A model generated the notes under the pieces. The model searched no databases. It worked only from the letters and a program-made list of their open reading frames with translations, and was not told where the DNA came from. DNA of 64,000 nucleotides, taken from contig NZ_CP162490.1 in the NCBI RefSeq assembly GCF_041245805.1, positions 4,441,001 to 4,505,000 on the forward strand, given 5' to 3'. The position numbers were made by a program, and so were the translations under genes. The stretch comes from Xanthomonas sp. DAR 34887. Lineage in GTDB: Bacteria; Pseudomonadota; Gammaproteobacteria; Xanthomonadales; Xanthomonadaceae. Below, piece by piece: positions 1 to 10,249 of the stretch; position 1 is the stretch's first letter; each line of letters opens with the position of its first letter.

Positions 1-35
1 GCGTACCGCCGGCGGTGGCCACGCGCAGCGCCTGA
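1..35 (+). CDS. C-terminal tail of an ABC permease (partial)
   Basis: Only the last ten codons and the TGA stop lie in the window. They read VPPAVATRSA, exactly the C-terminus of the permease that ends at 2634. The reading frame is set by that match and by the 36-bp gap with a GAGGAG ribosome site before the next permease. It is therefore almost certainly the end of another FtsX-family permease in the same array. Function beyond that cannot be judged from so short a piece. Confidence 0.7.
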   Translation, partial: VPPAVATRSA

Positions 36-71
36 CGCAGCGCAGACGGCACGCAATCGAGGAGCTTCCGG

Positions 72-1400
72 ATGCTGTTCTACTCCCTGACGATGGCCTG
101 GCGCAGTCTGCGGCGCACGCCGATCGCCACCGCCTTGATGGTGCTGGCGATCGGCCTGGGCATCGGCGCGAGCATGACCATGCTGACGGTGCTGCACGTG
201 ATGTCGCGCGATCCGTTGCCCAGCAAGAGCCGTACGCTGTACGTCCCGCATCTGGATCCGTTGCCGGCCAACTATCCCGACGACCAGGAATGGGCCGATC
301 CATCCGACAACCTCACCTGGCCCGACGCCATGGCCTTGCTGCACGCGCAGCGCGCGATCCACCAGGCGGCGATCGCCGGCGGTCAGGCGTTGCTGTGGCC
401 GCCGCATGCGGCGACCGCGCCGCTGGACATGAGCGGCCGCTACGCCACCAACGAATTCTTCGCCCTGTTCGGCGTACCGCTGCAACGCGGACATGGCTGG
501 AGCGCGGACGACGACCAGAACCATGCCCGTGTCATCGTGCTGAGCCGCGCGCTGGCCAGCACCCTGTTCGGCGCGCGCGATCCGATCGGCCAGCGGGTGG
601 CGCTCGGCGAACAGCGCATCGGCTTCCAGGTGATCGGCGTGGCCGGGCAATGGAATCCGCAACCGCTGTTCTATGCCGATCCGTACAGCAAGGGCGGCTT
701 CGGTCAGCAGGACGACTTCTTCCTCCCGCTGGCCACCGCGATGGAACTGGGGTTGGACACCAGCGGCAGCGTCAGCAGCTGGGATACGTTCAGCGGCAGC
801 GACCAGGCGCGCCTCAAGGACCCTTCCACCAGTTGGCTGCAGTTCTGGGTGCAGCTGGATACGCCGCAGCAGGTGGCGGCCTACCAGCGCTTCCTTTACG
901 ACTACGCAGCGACGCAACATGCCGCTGGACGCTTCCAGCGCCCGCCGCAACGCGCCAGGCTGTACCCGCTGATGGACTGGCTGCGCCACCTGCGCATGGT
1001 GCCGGACGACGTCCGCTTGCAGACGCTGCTCGCCCTCGGCTTTCTCTGGGTGTGCCTGGTCAACGTCATCGCCCTGCTGCTGGCCAAGTTTCTGCGCCGC
1101 GGCAGCGAGATCGGCGTGCGCCGCGCGCTCGGCGCCCGGCGCGGCCATGTGCTCCTGCAGTTCGGCAGCGAAGCGGTGCTGATCGGGCTGCTCGGCGGCG
1201 TTCTGGGAACCGCGATCGCCGAACTGGGCCTGTGGAGCGTGCGCCAGCGCCCGGACGACTATGCCAAGGTCGCGCGGATGGACCCTGAGATGCTGCTGGC
1301 CACCGTGGCGCTGGCGGTGGTCGCCGCGCTGCTGGCGGGCCTGTTGCCGGCCTGGCGGGCCAGCCGGATCAACCCCGCCCTGCAGATCAAGGACGTCTGA
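72..1400 (+). CDS. FtsX/MacB-family ABC transporter permease
   Basis: A 442-residue inner-membrane permease of the MacB type. A first membrane helix at about residues 17-40 is followed by a large periplasmic MacB_PCD region and a C-terminal FtsX domain with three helices (about 320-345, 366-390, 405-430). The cytoplasmic loop carries the family hallmark EIGVRRALGARRGHV. The start has a GAGGAG site 8 bases upstream. MacB-type pumps use ATP hydrolysis in the cytoplasm to drive periplasmic movements that export peptides, lipids or drugs with a fusion protein and an outer-membrane channel. The ATPase is not in the window and is expected upstream. It is the second of four tandem permeases; the substrate is unknown. 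Confidence 0.88.
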   Translation: MLFYSLTMAWRSLRRTPIATALMVLAIGLGIGASMTMLTVLHVMSRDPLPSKSRTLYVPHLDPLPANYPDDQEWADPSDNLTWPDAMALLHAQRAIHQAAIAGGQALLWPPHAATAPLDMSGRYATNEFFALFGVPLQRGHGWSADDDQNHARVIVLSRALASTLFGARDPIGQRVALGEQRIGFQVIGVAGQWNPQPLFYADPYSKGGFGQQDDFFLPLATAMELGLDTSGSVSSWDTFSGSDQARLKDPSTSWLQFWVQLDTPQQVAAYQRFLYDYAATQHAAGRFQRPPQRARLYPLMDWLRHLRMVPDDVRLQTLLALGFLWVCLVNVIALLLAKFLRRGSEIGVRRALGARRGHVLLQFGSEAVLIGLLGGVLGTAIAELGLWSVRQRPDDYAKVARMDPEMLLATVALAVVAALLAGLLPAWRASRINPALQIKDV

Positions 1401-1401
1401 C

Positions 1402-2634
1402 ATGCCCCTGCCGATCCGCCCGATCCTCTCCAGCCTGCAGCACCATCGCCTCACCGCTGCGCTGCTGACCCTGCAGGTCGCGCTGACCTGCGCCTTCGTC
1501 GCCAACGCCGTATTCCTGATCGGCGGCCGGATCGAGCGTCTGCAGACCCCGAGCGGCCTGCCAGAGGACGAACTGGCGCTGATCTCGGTGCGCGGCCTGC
1601 AGGGCGGCGACGCTGCGCAGGCCCAGCAGCAGGCCGACCTGCTGGCGCTGCGCCGCATTCCCGGGGTCAAGGCGGCGGCCGCGATCGGGTTCAGCACGCC
1701 GTTGTCCGGCGGCTCCAACGACTACGGCGGCTGCGCCGATCGGCAGGCACTGGAACGCGCGACCGCGCAGCGATCGATGGACGGGGCTGGTTGTGTCCAG
1801 GCCACCTATTACTCCGGTTCGCCCGGCTTCGTGCAGGCGATGGGCGCGCACCTGATCGCCGGCCGCGATTTCCGTGCCGACGACTACTCCACCGCCTCGC
1901 CCAGCGCGCTGATCGTGACCCGGGCGCTGGCGCAACAGCTGTGGCCGGACCAGCCGGCCGTCGGCAAGACGCTCTACGGCGACAATCAGAGCACCGTGGT
2001 CGGCGTGGTCGACGACCTGCTGCGCCCGATGCTGCGCAGCGCCGCGGTCGATCGCCTGGTCGCGCTGTCGCCGCAGCGTCCCAGCGGCGCGCAGACGCAA
2101 TACCTGCTGCGCAGCGCCCCGCAGGACCGCGACCGGGTGCTGGCCGCCGCCGCAGCCACACTGGCCAAGGCCGGCCCGCTGCGGTTGATTCCGGACGCGG
2201 GGCGGCGCAGTTTCGCGCAGGTGCGGCAACACTATTTTCAGCGCGATGCCACCATGATCGGGCTGCTGCTCGCCGCGACCAGCGGCCTGCTGTTCGTCAC
2301 CGCCCTGGGCATTGGCGGACTGGCCAGCTTCTGGGTCCAGCAGCGCACGCGTCAGATCGGCATCCGCCGCGCCATCGGCGCGACCCGGCGCGACATCCTG
2401 CGCTATTTCCAGACCGAGAACCTGTTGATCGTGGGCAACGGCAGCGTGCTGGGCATGGCGCTGGCGGTGCTGCTCAACCAGGCGCTGATGCAGCACTACG
2501 AGCTGGCGCGTCTGCCGCTGGGCTACCTGCCGGCGGCGGCCGTGGCCTTGCTTGCGCTCGGCCAGCTGGCGGTGCTGTGGCCGGCGCAGCGCGCCGCCGC
2601 GGTGCCGCCCGCGGTCGCCACGCGCAGCGCCTGA
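1402..2634 (+). CDS. FtsX/MacB-family ABC transporter permease
   Basis: A 410-residue paralogue of its neighbour, starting one base after that gene's stop, so translation is probably coupled. Helix 1 lies at about residues 22-43, a periplasmic MacB_PCD region follows, and the FtsX domain contains TRQIGIRRAIGATRRDI between helices 2 and 3. An in-frame ATG at 1261 inside the previous gene was not used because the product would then begin with arginine-rich shadow sequence. The last ten residues are identical to those of the partial gene at position 1, a sign of tandem duplication. Substrate unknown; probably a subunit of the same transporter. Confidence 0.87.
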   Translation: MPLPIRPILSSLQHHRLTAALLTLQVALTCAFVANAVFLIGGRIERLQTPSGLPEDELALISVRGLQGGDAAQAQQQADLLALRRIPGVKAAAAIGFSTPLSGGSNDYGGCADRQALERATAQRSMDGAGCVQATYYSGSPGFVQAMGAHLIAGRDFRADDYSTASPSALIVTRALAQQLWPDQPAVGKTLYGDNQSTVVGVVDDLLRPMLRSAAVDRLVALSPQRPSGAQTQYLLRSAPQDRDRVLAAAAATLAKAGPLRLIPDAGRRSFAQVRQHYFQRDATMIGLLLAATSGLLFVTALGIGGLASFWVQQRTRQIGIRRAIGATRRDILRYFQTENLLIVGNGSVLGMALAVLLNQALMQHYELARLPLGYLPAAAVALLALGQLAVLWPAQRAAAVPPAVATRSA

Positions 2635-2647
2635 GCGGGTGTTGCGG

Positions 2648-3835
2648 ATGCTGGATCGCCTGCTGATCTCGCTACGCAGTCACCTGCTGCTGGCGACGCT
2701 GATCGTGCTGCAGATGGCGCTCGCCTATCCGGTGCTGCTCGCCCTGGGCACGCTGGCGTCCCAGGCGCATGCGCGGATGCACGCCGCCAGCGGCATCGAC
2801 GACGACGCGCATCTGCTGACGCTGCGGCTCAGCGGCCGCGTGTCCGCCGCGCAGGCGCAGCACGATGCGGCGGCATTGCGCGCGATTCCCGGCGTCCTGC
2901 ACGTGGCGGCGATCAATCAGCTGCCGTTCGGCCCCGAGCACTGGAGCACGCTGATGGGACCGCGCGCCGACGGCGCCGGCGGACAGTTCCGCGTGACCAC
3001 CTACCTCGGCGGTCCCGGAATGGTGACGGCGCTGGGCCTGCGCCTGCAGCGCGGCCGCGATTTCGCCAGCGACGAGTACCGCGACCTCACCTCGCCCACC
3101 GCGCTGGACCTGGCGCAGCGGGTGATCCTGACCCAGTCGCTGGCATCGCGGTTGTTCCCCGGCCGCGACGCCGTGGGACAGGCGGTGTATCTGGGCAGCC
3201 GGGCGCCGGCGCGCGTGGTCGGCATCGTCGAGCGCCTGCGCGCGCCGGGTGCCGGCGACGAGGGCGAGAGCCAGGACGGCGCCATTCTGGCGCTGCGTCT
3301 GCAGGACGACAGCGACGCGCTGTACGTGCTGCGCGTCGCCCAGGGCGATCCGACGGGCGTCCGCGCTGACCTGGAGGCGCATGCGCGGCGGATCGCGGCA
3401 GGACGCGTCTACGACCTCGGCAGCGCCGGCGAACTGCGCCTGCGGCAACGGCACCTGCATCGCCAACGGCTGATGCTGCTGGCTGCAGGCGCAGCGCTGT
3501 GGCTGCTGGCCACGACCGCGACGGTCTACGCCATCAGCGAGCTGATGGTGCGCAAGCGTCACCGGCAGATCGCGTTGCGCCGCGCGCTGGGCGCGCGTGC
3601 GGCGCAGATCCGCCGCCAGCTGCATCACGAGAACCTGCTGCTGTGCGGCCTGGGCGTGGCCATCGGCAGCGGCGTCGCCGCGCTGCTGCGCCGGATCCTG
3701 CCGGATGTCGCAGCGCTGTCGCCGCCGCCGCTGTCGGCGCTGTGCATCGCATCGCTGTTGCTGGTCGCCGGCTGGCTGGCGATGCGCGGACCGGCGGTGC
3801 GCGCGGCGCGACTGTCGCCTGCGGCGTATCGGTGA
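2648..3835 (+). CDS. FtsX-family ABC transporter permease, divergent
   Basis: A 395-residue permease, the last of the array. Helix 1 is at about residues 13-34 and the loop motif KRHRQIALRRALGARAAQI marks the C-terminal FtsX region. The start chosen is the ATG 13 bases after the previous stop; a GTG nine bases upstream of it is a possible alternative. It is shorter and less conserved than the two before it, which fits a specialised partner in a hetero-oligomeric transporter. The following gap of about 157 bases holds no gene and leads to the two-component regulator genes in the same direction. Confidence 0.85.
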   Translation: MLDRLLISLRSHLLLATLIVLQMALAYPVLLALGTLASQAHARMHAASGIDDDAHLLTLRLSGRVSAAQAQHDAAALRAIPGVLHVAAINQLPFGPEHWSTLMGPRADGAGGQFRVTTYLGGPGMVTALGLRLQRGRDFASDEYRDLTSPTALDLAQRVILTQSLASRLFPGRDAVGQAVYLGSRAPARVVGIVERLRAPGAGDEGESQDGAILALRLQDDSDALYVLRVAQGDPTGVRADLEAHARRIAAGRVYDLGSAGELRLRQRHLHRQRLMLLAAGAALWLLATTATVYAISELMVRKRHRQIALRRALGARAAQIRRQLHHENLLLCGLGVAIGSGVAALLRRILPDVAALSPPPLSALCIASLLLVAGWLAMRGPAVRAARLSPAAYR

Positions 3836-3992
3836 TGCGCATGCCCGTGGTCGCCATATCGCGTGCGCATGCCCCGGCATCGACCGCATGCCGACGGTCG
3901 TCGGCGCACACGACAAGCCGCAGCGGGACTGCGATGATGCCGTTTCGTCCGGCGGTCGCCCGTTCCGCCCAAGCCATCCGACAAGGTTTCCG

Positions 3993-5326
<1,334 letters not shown>

Positions 5327-5330
<4 letters not shown>

Positions 5331-6679
5331 AACTGCGCCGCTCCTTCACCGTTGGCCTGTTCCTGCGCCTGTTGCCGGTGCTGGCGCTGGCCGCGGCGAT
5401 GCCGTGGCTGCTGGCGTACTGGATGGACCGCGGCTGGGAAGTGGTGACCTTCTCGGCGCTGTCGCTGCTGGCGCTGATGTGGTGGACGCTGCGTCGCGCC
5501 ACCGCGCCGATGCGCTCGCTGTTCCGCGCCTTGGCCGGTACCGTCAGCAGTTACCGCGACGGCGAATACAACTTCGGCGTGCACTGGCGCGGCGACGACG
5601 AACTGGGCGAGATGGTCGCCGCGCACCGGCAGCTGGGCGAGATCCTGCGCGAGCAACGCCAGGGCCTGGCGCAGCGCGAGCTGATGCTCGACACCATGGT
5701 GCAGAACACCCCGGTGGCGATGTTGCTGACCTCCAACGGCGGCGACGGCCTGCGCCGCGTGGTGTTCTCCAACCTGGCCGCGCGCAAGCTGCTGCACGGC
5801 GGCTGGAAACTGGAAGGCCAGCGCCTGGACGACCTGCTGCTGGGCATGCCGCCGGCGCTGCGCGAGGCGGTGGCGCGCGGCGGCGACAGCCTGTTCACCA
5901 TCGACGACGACGAGGATCCGGAAGAAGAGCAGGTCTACCATCTGTCGCGGCGCCGCTTCCGGCTCAACGGCCGCCCGCACGAACTGCTGCTGATCCGCCT
6001 GCTCACCGCCGAACTGCGCCGCCAGGAAGTGCACACATGGAAGAAGGTGATCCGGGTGATCAGCCACGAATTGAACAACTCGTTGGCACCGATCGCCTCG
6101 CTGGCGCACTCCGGCGCCGAGTTGGTGCGGCGGCAGAAGGTGGAGCGGCTGGAGGAAGTGTTCGGCACCATCGAGGAGCGCGCGCGGCACCTGGAAGGCT
6201 TCATCCGCGGCTACGCGCGCTTCGCCAAGCTGCCGCAGCCGCAGTTGCAGACCGTGCACTGGGCGCAGTTCCTGGGCGGGCTGCAGCAGCAGATTCCCTT
6301 CGCGCTGGAACTGGAGGCGCCCGACCTGCACAGCCGGGTCGATCCGGCGCAGCTGCAGCAGGCGCTGCTCAACCTGGTCAAGAACGCGCACGAATCCAGC
6401 CCCGAGGGCCAGGCACCGGCCGACAGCGTGCGCATCCGCGTCTCCACCCGCCCCGAATGGCTGCGCATCGAAGTGCTGGACCGCGGCAGCGGCATGAACG
6501 AAGCGGTGCTGCACAACGCGCTGATGCCGTTCTATTCGACCAAGCGCAACGGCACCGGCCTGGGCCTGGCGCTGACCCGCGAGATCGTCGAAGCGCACGG
6601 CGGCCGCCTGTCGCTGCAGAACCGCGACGAAGGCGGACTGTGCGTGGCGGTGCAGCTGCCGCTGGCCTCGGCGACCTAA
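5327..6679 (+). CDS. membrane sensor histidine kinase, NtrY-like
   Basis: 450 residues. Two membrane helices at about residues 13-34 and 39-58 enclose almost no periplasmic part, then come a HAMP-like linker, a PAS-like segment (about 125-230), the dimerisation/phospho-acceptor box VISHELNNSLAPI with His247, and an ATPase domain with NLVKNAHES, DRGSGM and GTGLGLAL boxes. The ATG overlaps the regulator's TGA by four bases (ATGA), so the two are co-translated and form one two-component system. The near absence of a sensory loop suggests sensing within the membrane, in the manner of kinases that detect envelope stress or antimicrobial peptides; this is inference. Confidence 0.9.
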
Positions 6680-6691
6680 CGCCTCGCGCCC

Positions 6692-6762
6692 CCTGTAGGA
6701 GCGGCTTCAGCCGCGACAGACACTTCGGCAGCACCTGTCGCGGCTGAAGCCGCTCCTACAGG
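6692..6762 (+). repeat. GTAG-type REP inverted pair
   Basis: Two copies of TGTAGGAGCGGCTTCAGCCG in opposite orientation, separated by about 15 bases, so the whole can fold as one long hairpin. It lies 13 bases after the kinase stop. The type resembles the GTAG palindromes (SMAG elements) described in Stenotrophomonas. It may also act as transcript end or 3' stabiliser for the regulator-kinase mRNA. Confidence 0.9.
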
Positions 6763-6847
6763 ATTCGCATCAATCCGTCAGCGTCTCCATTCGCGTACCG
6801 CGACGTTCCGACGATGCGCGGCGTCACCAGCGTCGGCGGTGCCGATC

Positions 6848-7068
6848 ATGGACTGGCGGCAGTCGCATCGACGTGGCAGCAGCTGTCGCTGGCGTCGGCA
6901 TTGCGGCCACTTCGTCCTTCTGTCGCGGCTGAAGCCGCTCCTACAACATGCGCCATGCTCTTGTAGGAGCGGCTTCAGCCGCGACAGGAAAACGACACAC
7001 CATCGCCACGCGCAACATGCAGCTTCCGCAATGAAGTTATTAGAGGTGGCCTGAAGTCGTTCCCACAA
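6848..7068 (+). repeat. composite REP-containing element, copy A
   Basis: About 220 bases with a REP inverted pair in the middle (6930-6988) and conserved flanks. The left flank reads GCGGCCACTTCGTCCTTC and the right flank CGCCACGCGCAACATGCAGC and continues to CTGAAGTCGTTCCCAC. The same flanks occur at 51019-51244 and, inverted, at 34471-34706. It fills most of the 438-base gap between the kinase and the beta-helix gene; I see no gene in the gap. Confidence 0.8.
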
Positions 7069-7117
7069 ATTCCCTCACTGCGCTGCACGCTGCAGATCCA
7101 CCGCTGCAGCACCCATC

Positions 7118-8074
7118 TCACTCGCGCACAGTGCCGCTCTCGACGATGCGCGGCGCGCCCAGCGCGCCGCACGCATCGTCGGCTCCTGTGGTGGCCGTCG
7201 CCGGAATCGCGCCGTAGTAACCGGCGCCGACCGTGTTGTCGACGAAGCGCCCGCCCTGCGATGGGCATTCGCCCTGCTCCGGATCGAACCAGTCGGAGAA
7301 CGCGGCGTACTTGCCGGCGCGCACGAAGCGGTTGCCGCGCACCTGGGTATCGTCGGACGCATCGCGGGTGCGCACCACGTCGCCGTTGACGTCGGTGAAG
7401 CTGTTGTTCTCGACGGTATTGCCGGTCGACTGCCGCGCCAGATACAGCGCATGGATGTAGCCGGAGGTTTCCTTGCTGTTCTCGATCGCACTGAACTGGT
7501 TGTCGGCGATCACGTTGTCGCGCGAGTTCTGCAGGCGGATCGCCGCATACGAATACGCCGGATCGCCCTGGCCATGGATGCCGCCGATGCGGACAAAGCG
7601 CATGCCGCGGATCTCGTTGCCGGCGTTGCCGTCCGCGGCCGCGTTGCTGCTGCCCAGATCCATCGCCATCCAGTAGTCGCTGACCTCCAGGCCGACGAAC
7701 TGCAGCTGGGTGCGCTGGTTGCCGCCGCCACGCAGGGTGAACCAGGTGCCGCCACCGCCGCCGTCGAAATGCGGCATCGTGCTCGCGCCGGAGGCGGCGA
7801 CGATGCGCAGCGGCGCGCCGTTGCGGAACGTCCAGCGCACCGACTGGCCCAGATAGGTGCCGGGCGCGACCACGATCTCCACCGCGGCCGGCGGCGGTTG
7901 CGCCAGCAGCCGTTGCTGCGCGGCGCTCAGCGTCTTCAACGCGGTCTCGGCGCTGGTTCCGGCCGCGGCATCGTCGCCATCGGGTGCCAGGTACAGACGG
8001 AAGGTCTGCGCGTGCACGCCGCTCGCCGCCGCCAGCAGCAGCAAGACCCACCAGCGCATGCGTCGTACCGACAT
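7118..8074 (-). CDS. secreted right-handed parallel beta-helix protein
   Basis: 318 residues. Residues 1-22 are a typical Sec signal peptide (WWVLLLLAAASGVHA, cleavage before Gln23), so the protein is exported. The body has features of the right-handed beta-helix fold found in pectate-lyase-like proteins: DGDDAAAGTSAETALKTL near the start, VAPGTYLGQSV, then repeated Asn-rich turns (NSRDNVIADNQF, STGNTVENNSF, DTQVRGNRF). Such proteins bind or cleave polysaccharides, but I cannot point to catalytic residues, so the activity is open. It is a single gene, convergent to none, with glmU about 120 bases away on the same strand. Confidence 0.75.
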   Translation of the reverse strand: MSVRRMRWWVLLLLAAASGVHAQTFRLYLAPDGDDAAAGTSAETALKTLSAAQQRLLAQPPPAAVEIVVAPGTYLGQSVRWTFRNGAPLRIVAASGASTMPHFDGGGGGTWFTLRGGGNQRTQLQFVGLEVSDYWMAMDLGSSNAAADGNAGNEIRGMRFVRIGGIHGQGDPAYSYAAIRLQNSRDNVIADNQFSAIENSKETSGYIHALYLARQSTGNTVENNSFTDVNGDVVRTRDASDDTQVRGNRFVRAGKYAAFSDWFDPEQGECPSQGGRFVDNTVGAGYYGAIPATATTGADDACGALGAPRIVESGTVRE

Positions 8075-8193
8075 CGAACACCTCCATGCAGCGTTGCGAC
8101 GCTGGCGCCGGATCCGGCCAGCCGCGCCACCTTAGCGCGGCCATGCGGGTGCGGCTGCGATGCCTGTCACGCGCTGCCCGCGCGCGCTGCCGG

Positions 8194-9558
8194 CTATTTC
8201 TTCTTCGGCCGCTTCCAGTCTTCGTGCGAGGCCTGCCGCGCCCGCGCCACGGTGAGCTGGCCGGCCGGCGCGTCGCGCGTGATCACCGACCCGGCGCCGA
8301 TGGTCGCCCCGTCACCGATCGTCAGCGGCGCCACCAGCGCGCTGTTGGAGCCGACGAAAACGTCGTCGCCGATCGTGGTCTGCGACTTGTTCACCCCGTC
8401 GTAATTGCAGGTGATGGTGCCGGCGCCGATGTTGACCCCGCTGCCGATCGTCGCATCGCCCAGATACGTCAGATGATTGGCCTTGCTGCCGACGCCGAGC
8501 ACCGCCTTCTTGGTCTCGACGAAGTTGCCGATGTGCACGCCATCGGCCAGCACCGTGCCCGGCCGCAGCCGCGCGAACGGCCCGATCATCACCGCGCCCT
8601 CGGTGATCACGCCTTCCAGGTCGCAGTGCGCGCGCACTTCGGTGCCCGGCCCCAGCACCACGTCCTTGAGCCGTACGAACGGGCCGATGCTGACCCCGTC
8701 GCCCAGTTCCACCTCGCCTTCCAGCACCACGTTCGCATCGATGCACACGTCGCGGCCCACGCGCACGCGGCCGCGCTGGTCCAGCCGGTTCGGATCGAGC
8801 AGCTGCGCGCCCTGCTCGCACAGCGCGCGCGCCGCGCGCAGCTGCCAGGCGCGCTCCAGCTGCGCCAGCTGCCAGGGGTCGTTGGCGCCTTCGGCCTCGA
8901 TCGGATCGGCCACCAGCACCATCTCCGCGGGCGTGAATTCGGCGGCGGCGGCGGCGAACACGTCGGTGAGGTAGTACTCGCCCTGCGTATTGTCGTTGCG
9001 CAGCTGCGCCAGCCAGCGCTTGAGCGCGGTGGATTCGGCGGTGACGATGCCGGTGTTGATGGTGCGGATGCGGCGCTGCTCGTCGTCGGCGTCCTTGTGC
9101 TCCACGATCGCGGCGACCTTGCCCGCCGCGTCGCGCACGATGCGGCCATAGCCGTCGGGGTCCTCGGGTTCGGCCACCAGCACCGCCAGCCGTCCCGGCG
9201 AGTGCAGCAGGCGCAACAAGGTGTCGGCGCGGATCAGCGGCACGTCGCCGTACAGCACCAGCACGGTGGCCGCATCCGGCACCGCGGCCGTCGCCTGCTG
9301 CACCGCGTGGCCGGTGCCCAGTTGCCGCGCCTGCTCGGCCCACAGCAGATCCGGCTGGTCGCCGAAGGCCGCGCGCACCGCGTCGCCGCCATGGCCATGG
9401 ACCACATGGATCGCCGCCGGCTGCAGCTGGCGCGCGGTGTCGATCACGTGGGCCAGCATCGGCCGGCCAGCGATGGGTTGCAGCACCTTGGGCTTGGCGG
9501 ACTTCATCCGCTTGCCCGCGCCGGCGGCAAGGATCACGACGTGCAGGGGCAGGCTCAT
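8194..9558 (-). CDS. glmU: bifunctional UDP-GlcNAc pyrophosphorylase / GlcN-1-P acetyltransferase
   Basis: 454 residues, the usual GlmU length. The N-terminal nucleotidyltransferase domain begins with LAAGAGKRMKSAKPKVL (residues 10-26), and the C-terminal half is a left-handed beta-helix of hexapeptide repeats (IGPFARLRPGTVLADGVHIGNF) with the acetyltransferase residues. It makes UDP-N-acetylglucosamine in the cytoplasm for peptidoglycan and lipopolysaccharide. The ATG at 9558 gives the conserved MSLPLHVVIL start; an ATG five codons earlier is possible. glmU downstream of the ATP synthase genes is the familiar order in xanthomonads, here with two genes in between. Confidence 0.97.
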   Translation of the reverse strand: MSLPLHVVILAAGAGKRMKSAKPKVLQPIAGRPMLAHVIDTARQLQPAAIHVVHGHGGDAVRAAFGDQPDLLWAEQARQLGTGHAVQQATAAVPDAATVLVLYGDVPLIRADTLLRLLHSPGRLAVLVAEPEDPDGYGRIVRDAAGKVAAIVEHKDADDEQRRIRTINTGIVTAESTALKRWLAQLRNDNTQGEYYLTDVFAAAAAEFTPAEMVLVADPIEAEGANDPWQLAQLERAWQLRAARALCEQGAQLLDPNRLDQRGRVRVGRDVCIDANVVLEGEVELGDGVSIGPFVRLKDVVLGPGTEVRAHCDLEGVITEGAVMIGPFARLRPGTVLADGVHIGNFVETKKAVLGVGSKANHLTYLGDATIGSGVNIGAGTITCNYDGVNKSQTTIGDDVFVGSNSALVAPLTIGDGATIGAGSVITRDAPAGQLTVARARQASHEDWKRPKKK

Positions 9559-9700
9559 GGGGGGAAGTTCCATTCCGGGTCAGACCGGGATTTTAGAGGC
9601 AGCCGTGTCTGCGTGCCGCATGCGCATCGCATCGCGCCGCGGCATTTACATCCGCGCCGCAGGCGCTAGCATGCGCGCTTGATCCCAACCCAGGGCTTGC

Positions 9701-10081
9701 ATGACTCTGCTGCGCCAGGGCAGTCAATTCGTCGTGATCGGATTGCTGCAACTGCTGATCGACTGGAGCGTGTTCGTCGCGGCGACCGCCGTCGGCATGC
9801 CAACGATCCCGGCCAACGTGCTCGGCCGCGTGTGCGGCGCGCTGCTCGGCTTCTGGCTCAACGGCCGCATCACATTCGCCAGCGACGGCGCGCGCCTGGG
9901 CTGGCAGCGCTTCGGCCGCTTCATGGCGATGTGGATCGTGCTCACCCTGCTCAGCACCTGGCTGGTGGCACTGTGCGCGGACGCGCTGGGCCTGCGCCTG
10001 GCGTGGCTGGCCAAACCGGTGGTCGAAGGCGCGCTGGCGGTGCTGTCGTTCTTCGTTGGGCGGCACGTGGTGTACCGCTAG
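9701..10081 (+). CDS. GtrA-family membrane protein
   Basis: 126 residues with four predicted membrane helices (about 8-28, 34-52, 69-91, 100-120) and the family pattern of QFVVIGLLQLLID at the start and FFVGRHVVYR at the end. GtrA proteins are thought to flip undecaprenyl-phosphate-linked sugars across the inner membrane for decoration of O antigen or other glycans. No glycosyltransferase partner lies beside it, so the sugar is unknown. It is divergent from glmU and runs towards the chorismate mutase gene on the other strand. Confidence 0.85.
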   Translation: MTLLRQGSQFVVIGLLQLLIDWSVFVAATAVGMPTIPANVLGRVCGALLGFWLNGRITFASDGARLGWQRFGRFMAMWIVLTLLSTWLVALCADALGLRLAWLAKPVVEGALAVLSFFVGRHVVYR

Positions 10082-10099
10082 CCTGCGCATGGCGTAGCA

Positions 10100-10170
10100 C
10101 CTGCAGGAGCGGCTTCAGCGGCGACAGGCGCCATCGGTAACGCCTGTCGCGGCTGAAGCCGCTCCTACAG
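10100..10170 (+). repeat. GTAG-type REP inverted pair
   Basis: Left arm CTGCAGGAGCGGCTTCAGCG and right arm CTGTCGCGGCTGAAGCCGCT with a short spacer. The left arm carries two substitutions against the consensus. It lies between the convergent GtrA and chorismate mutase genes and may serve as a shared transcript end. Confidence 0.85.
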
Positions 10171-10249
10171 AATCAACCTGGCTGTTGCAGGCGCGGCTCT
10201 CGACGGCGCAGACGCCTCTGCGCGCAATCGGACTATGCCGCTCACCCGC

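Noticed and set aside
6778..7068. Short open frames that read RSGFSRD, LSRLKPLLQ or AAEAAPT in several places
   Set aside because: These peptides are translations of the REP palindromes and recur only because the DNA repeats; they are not conserved proteins.
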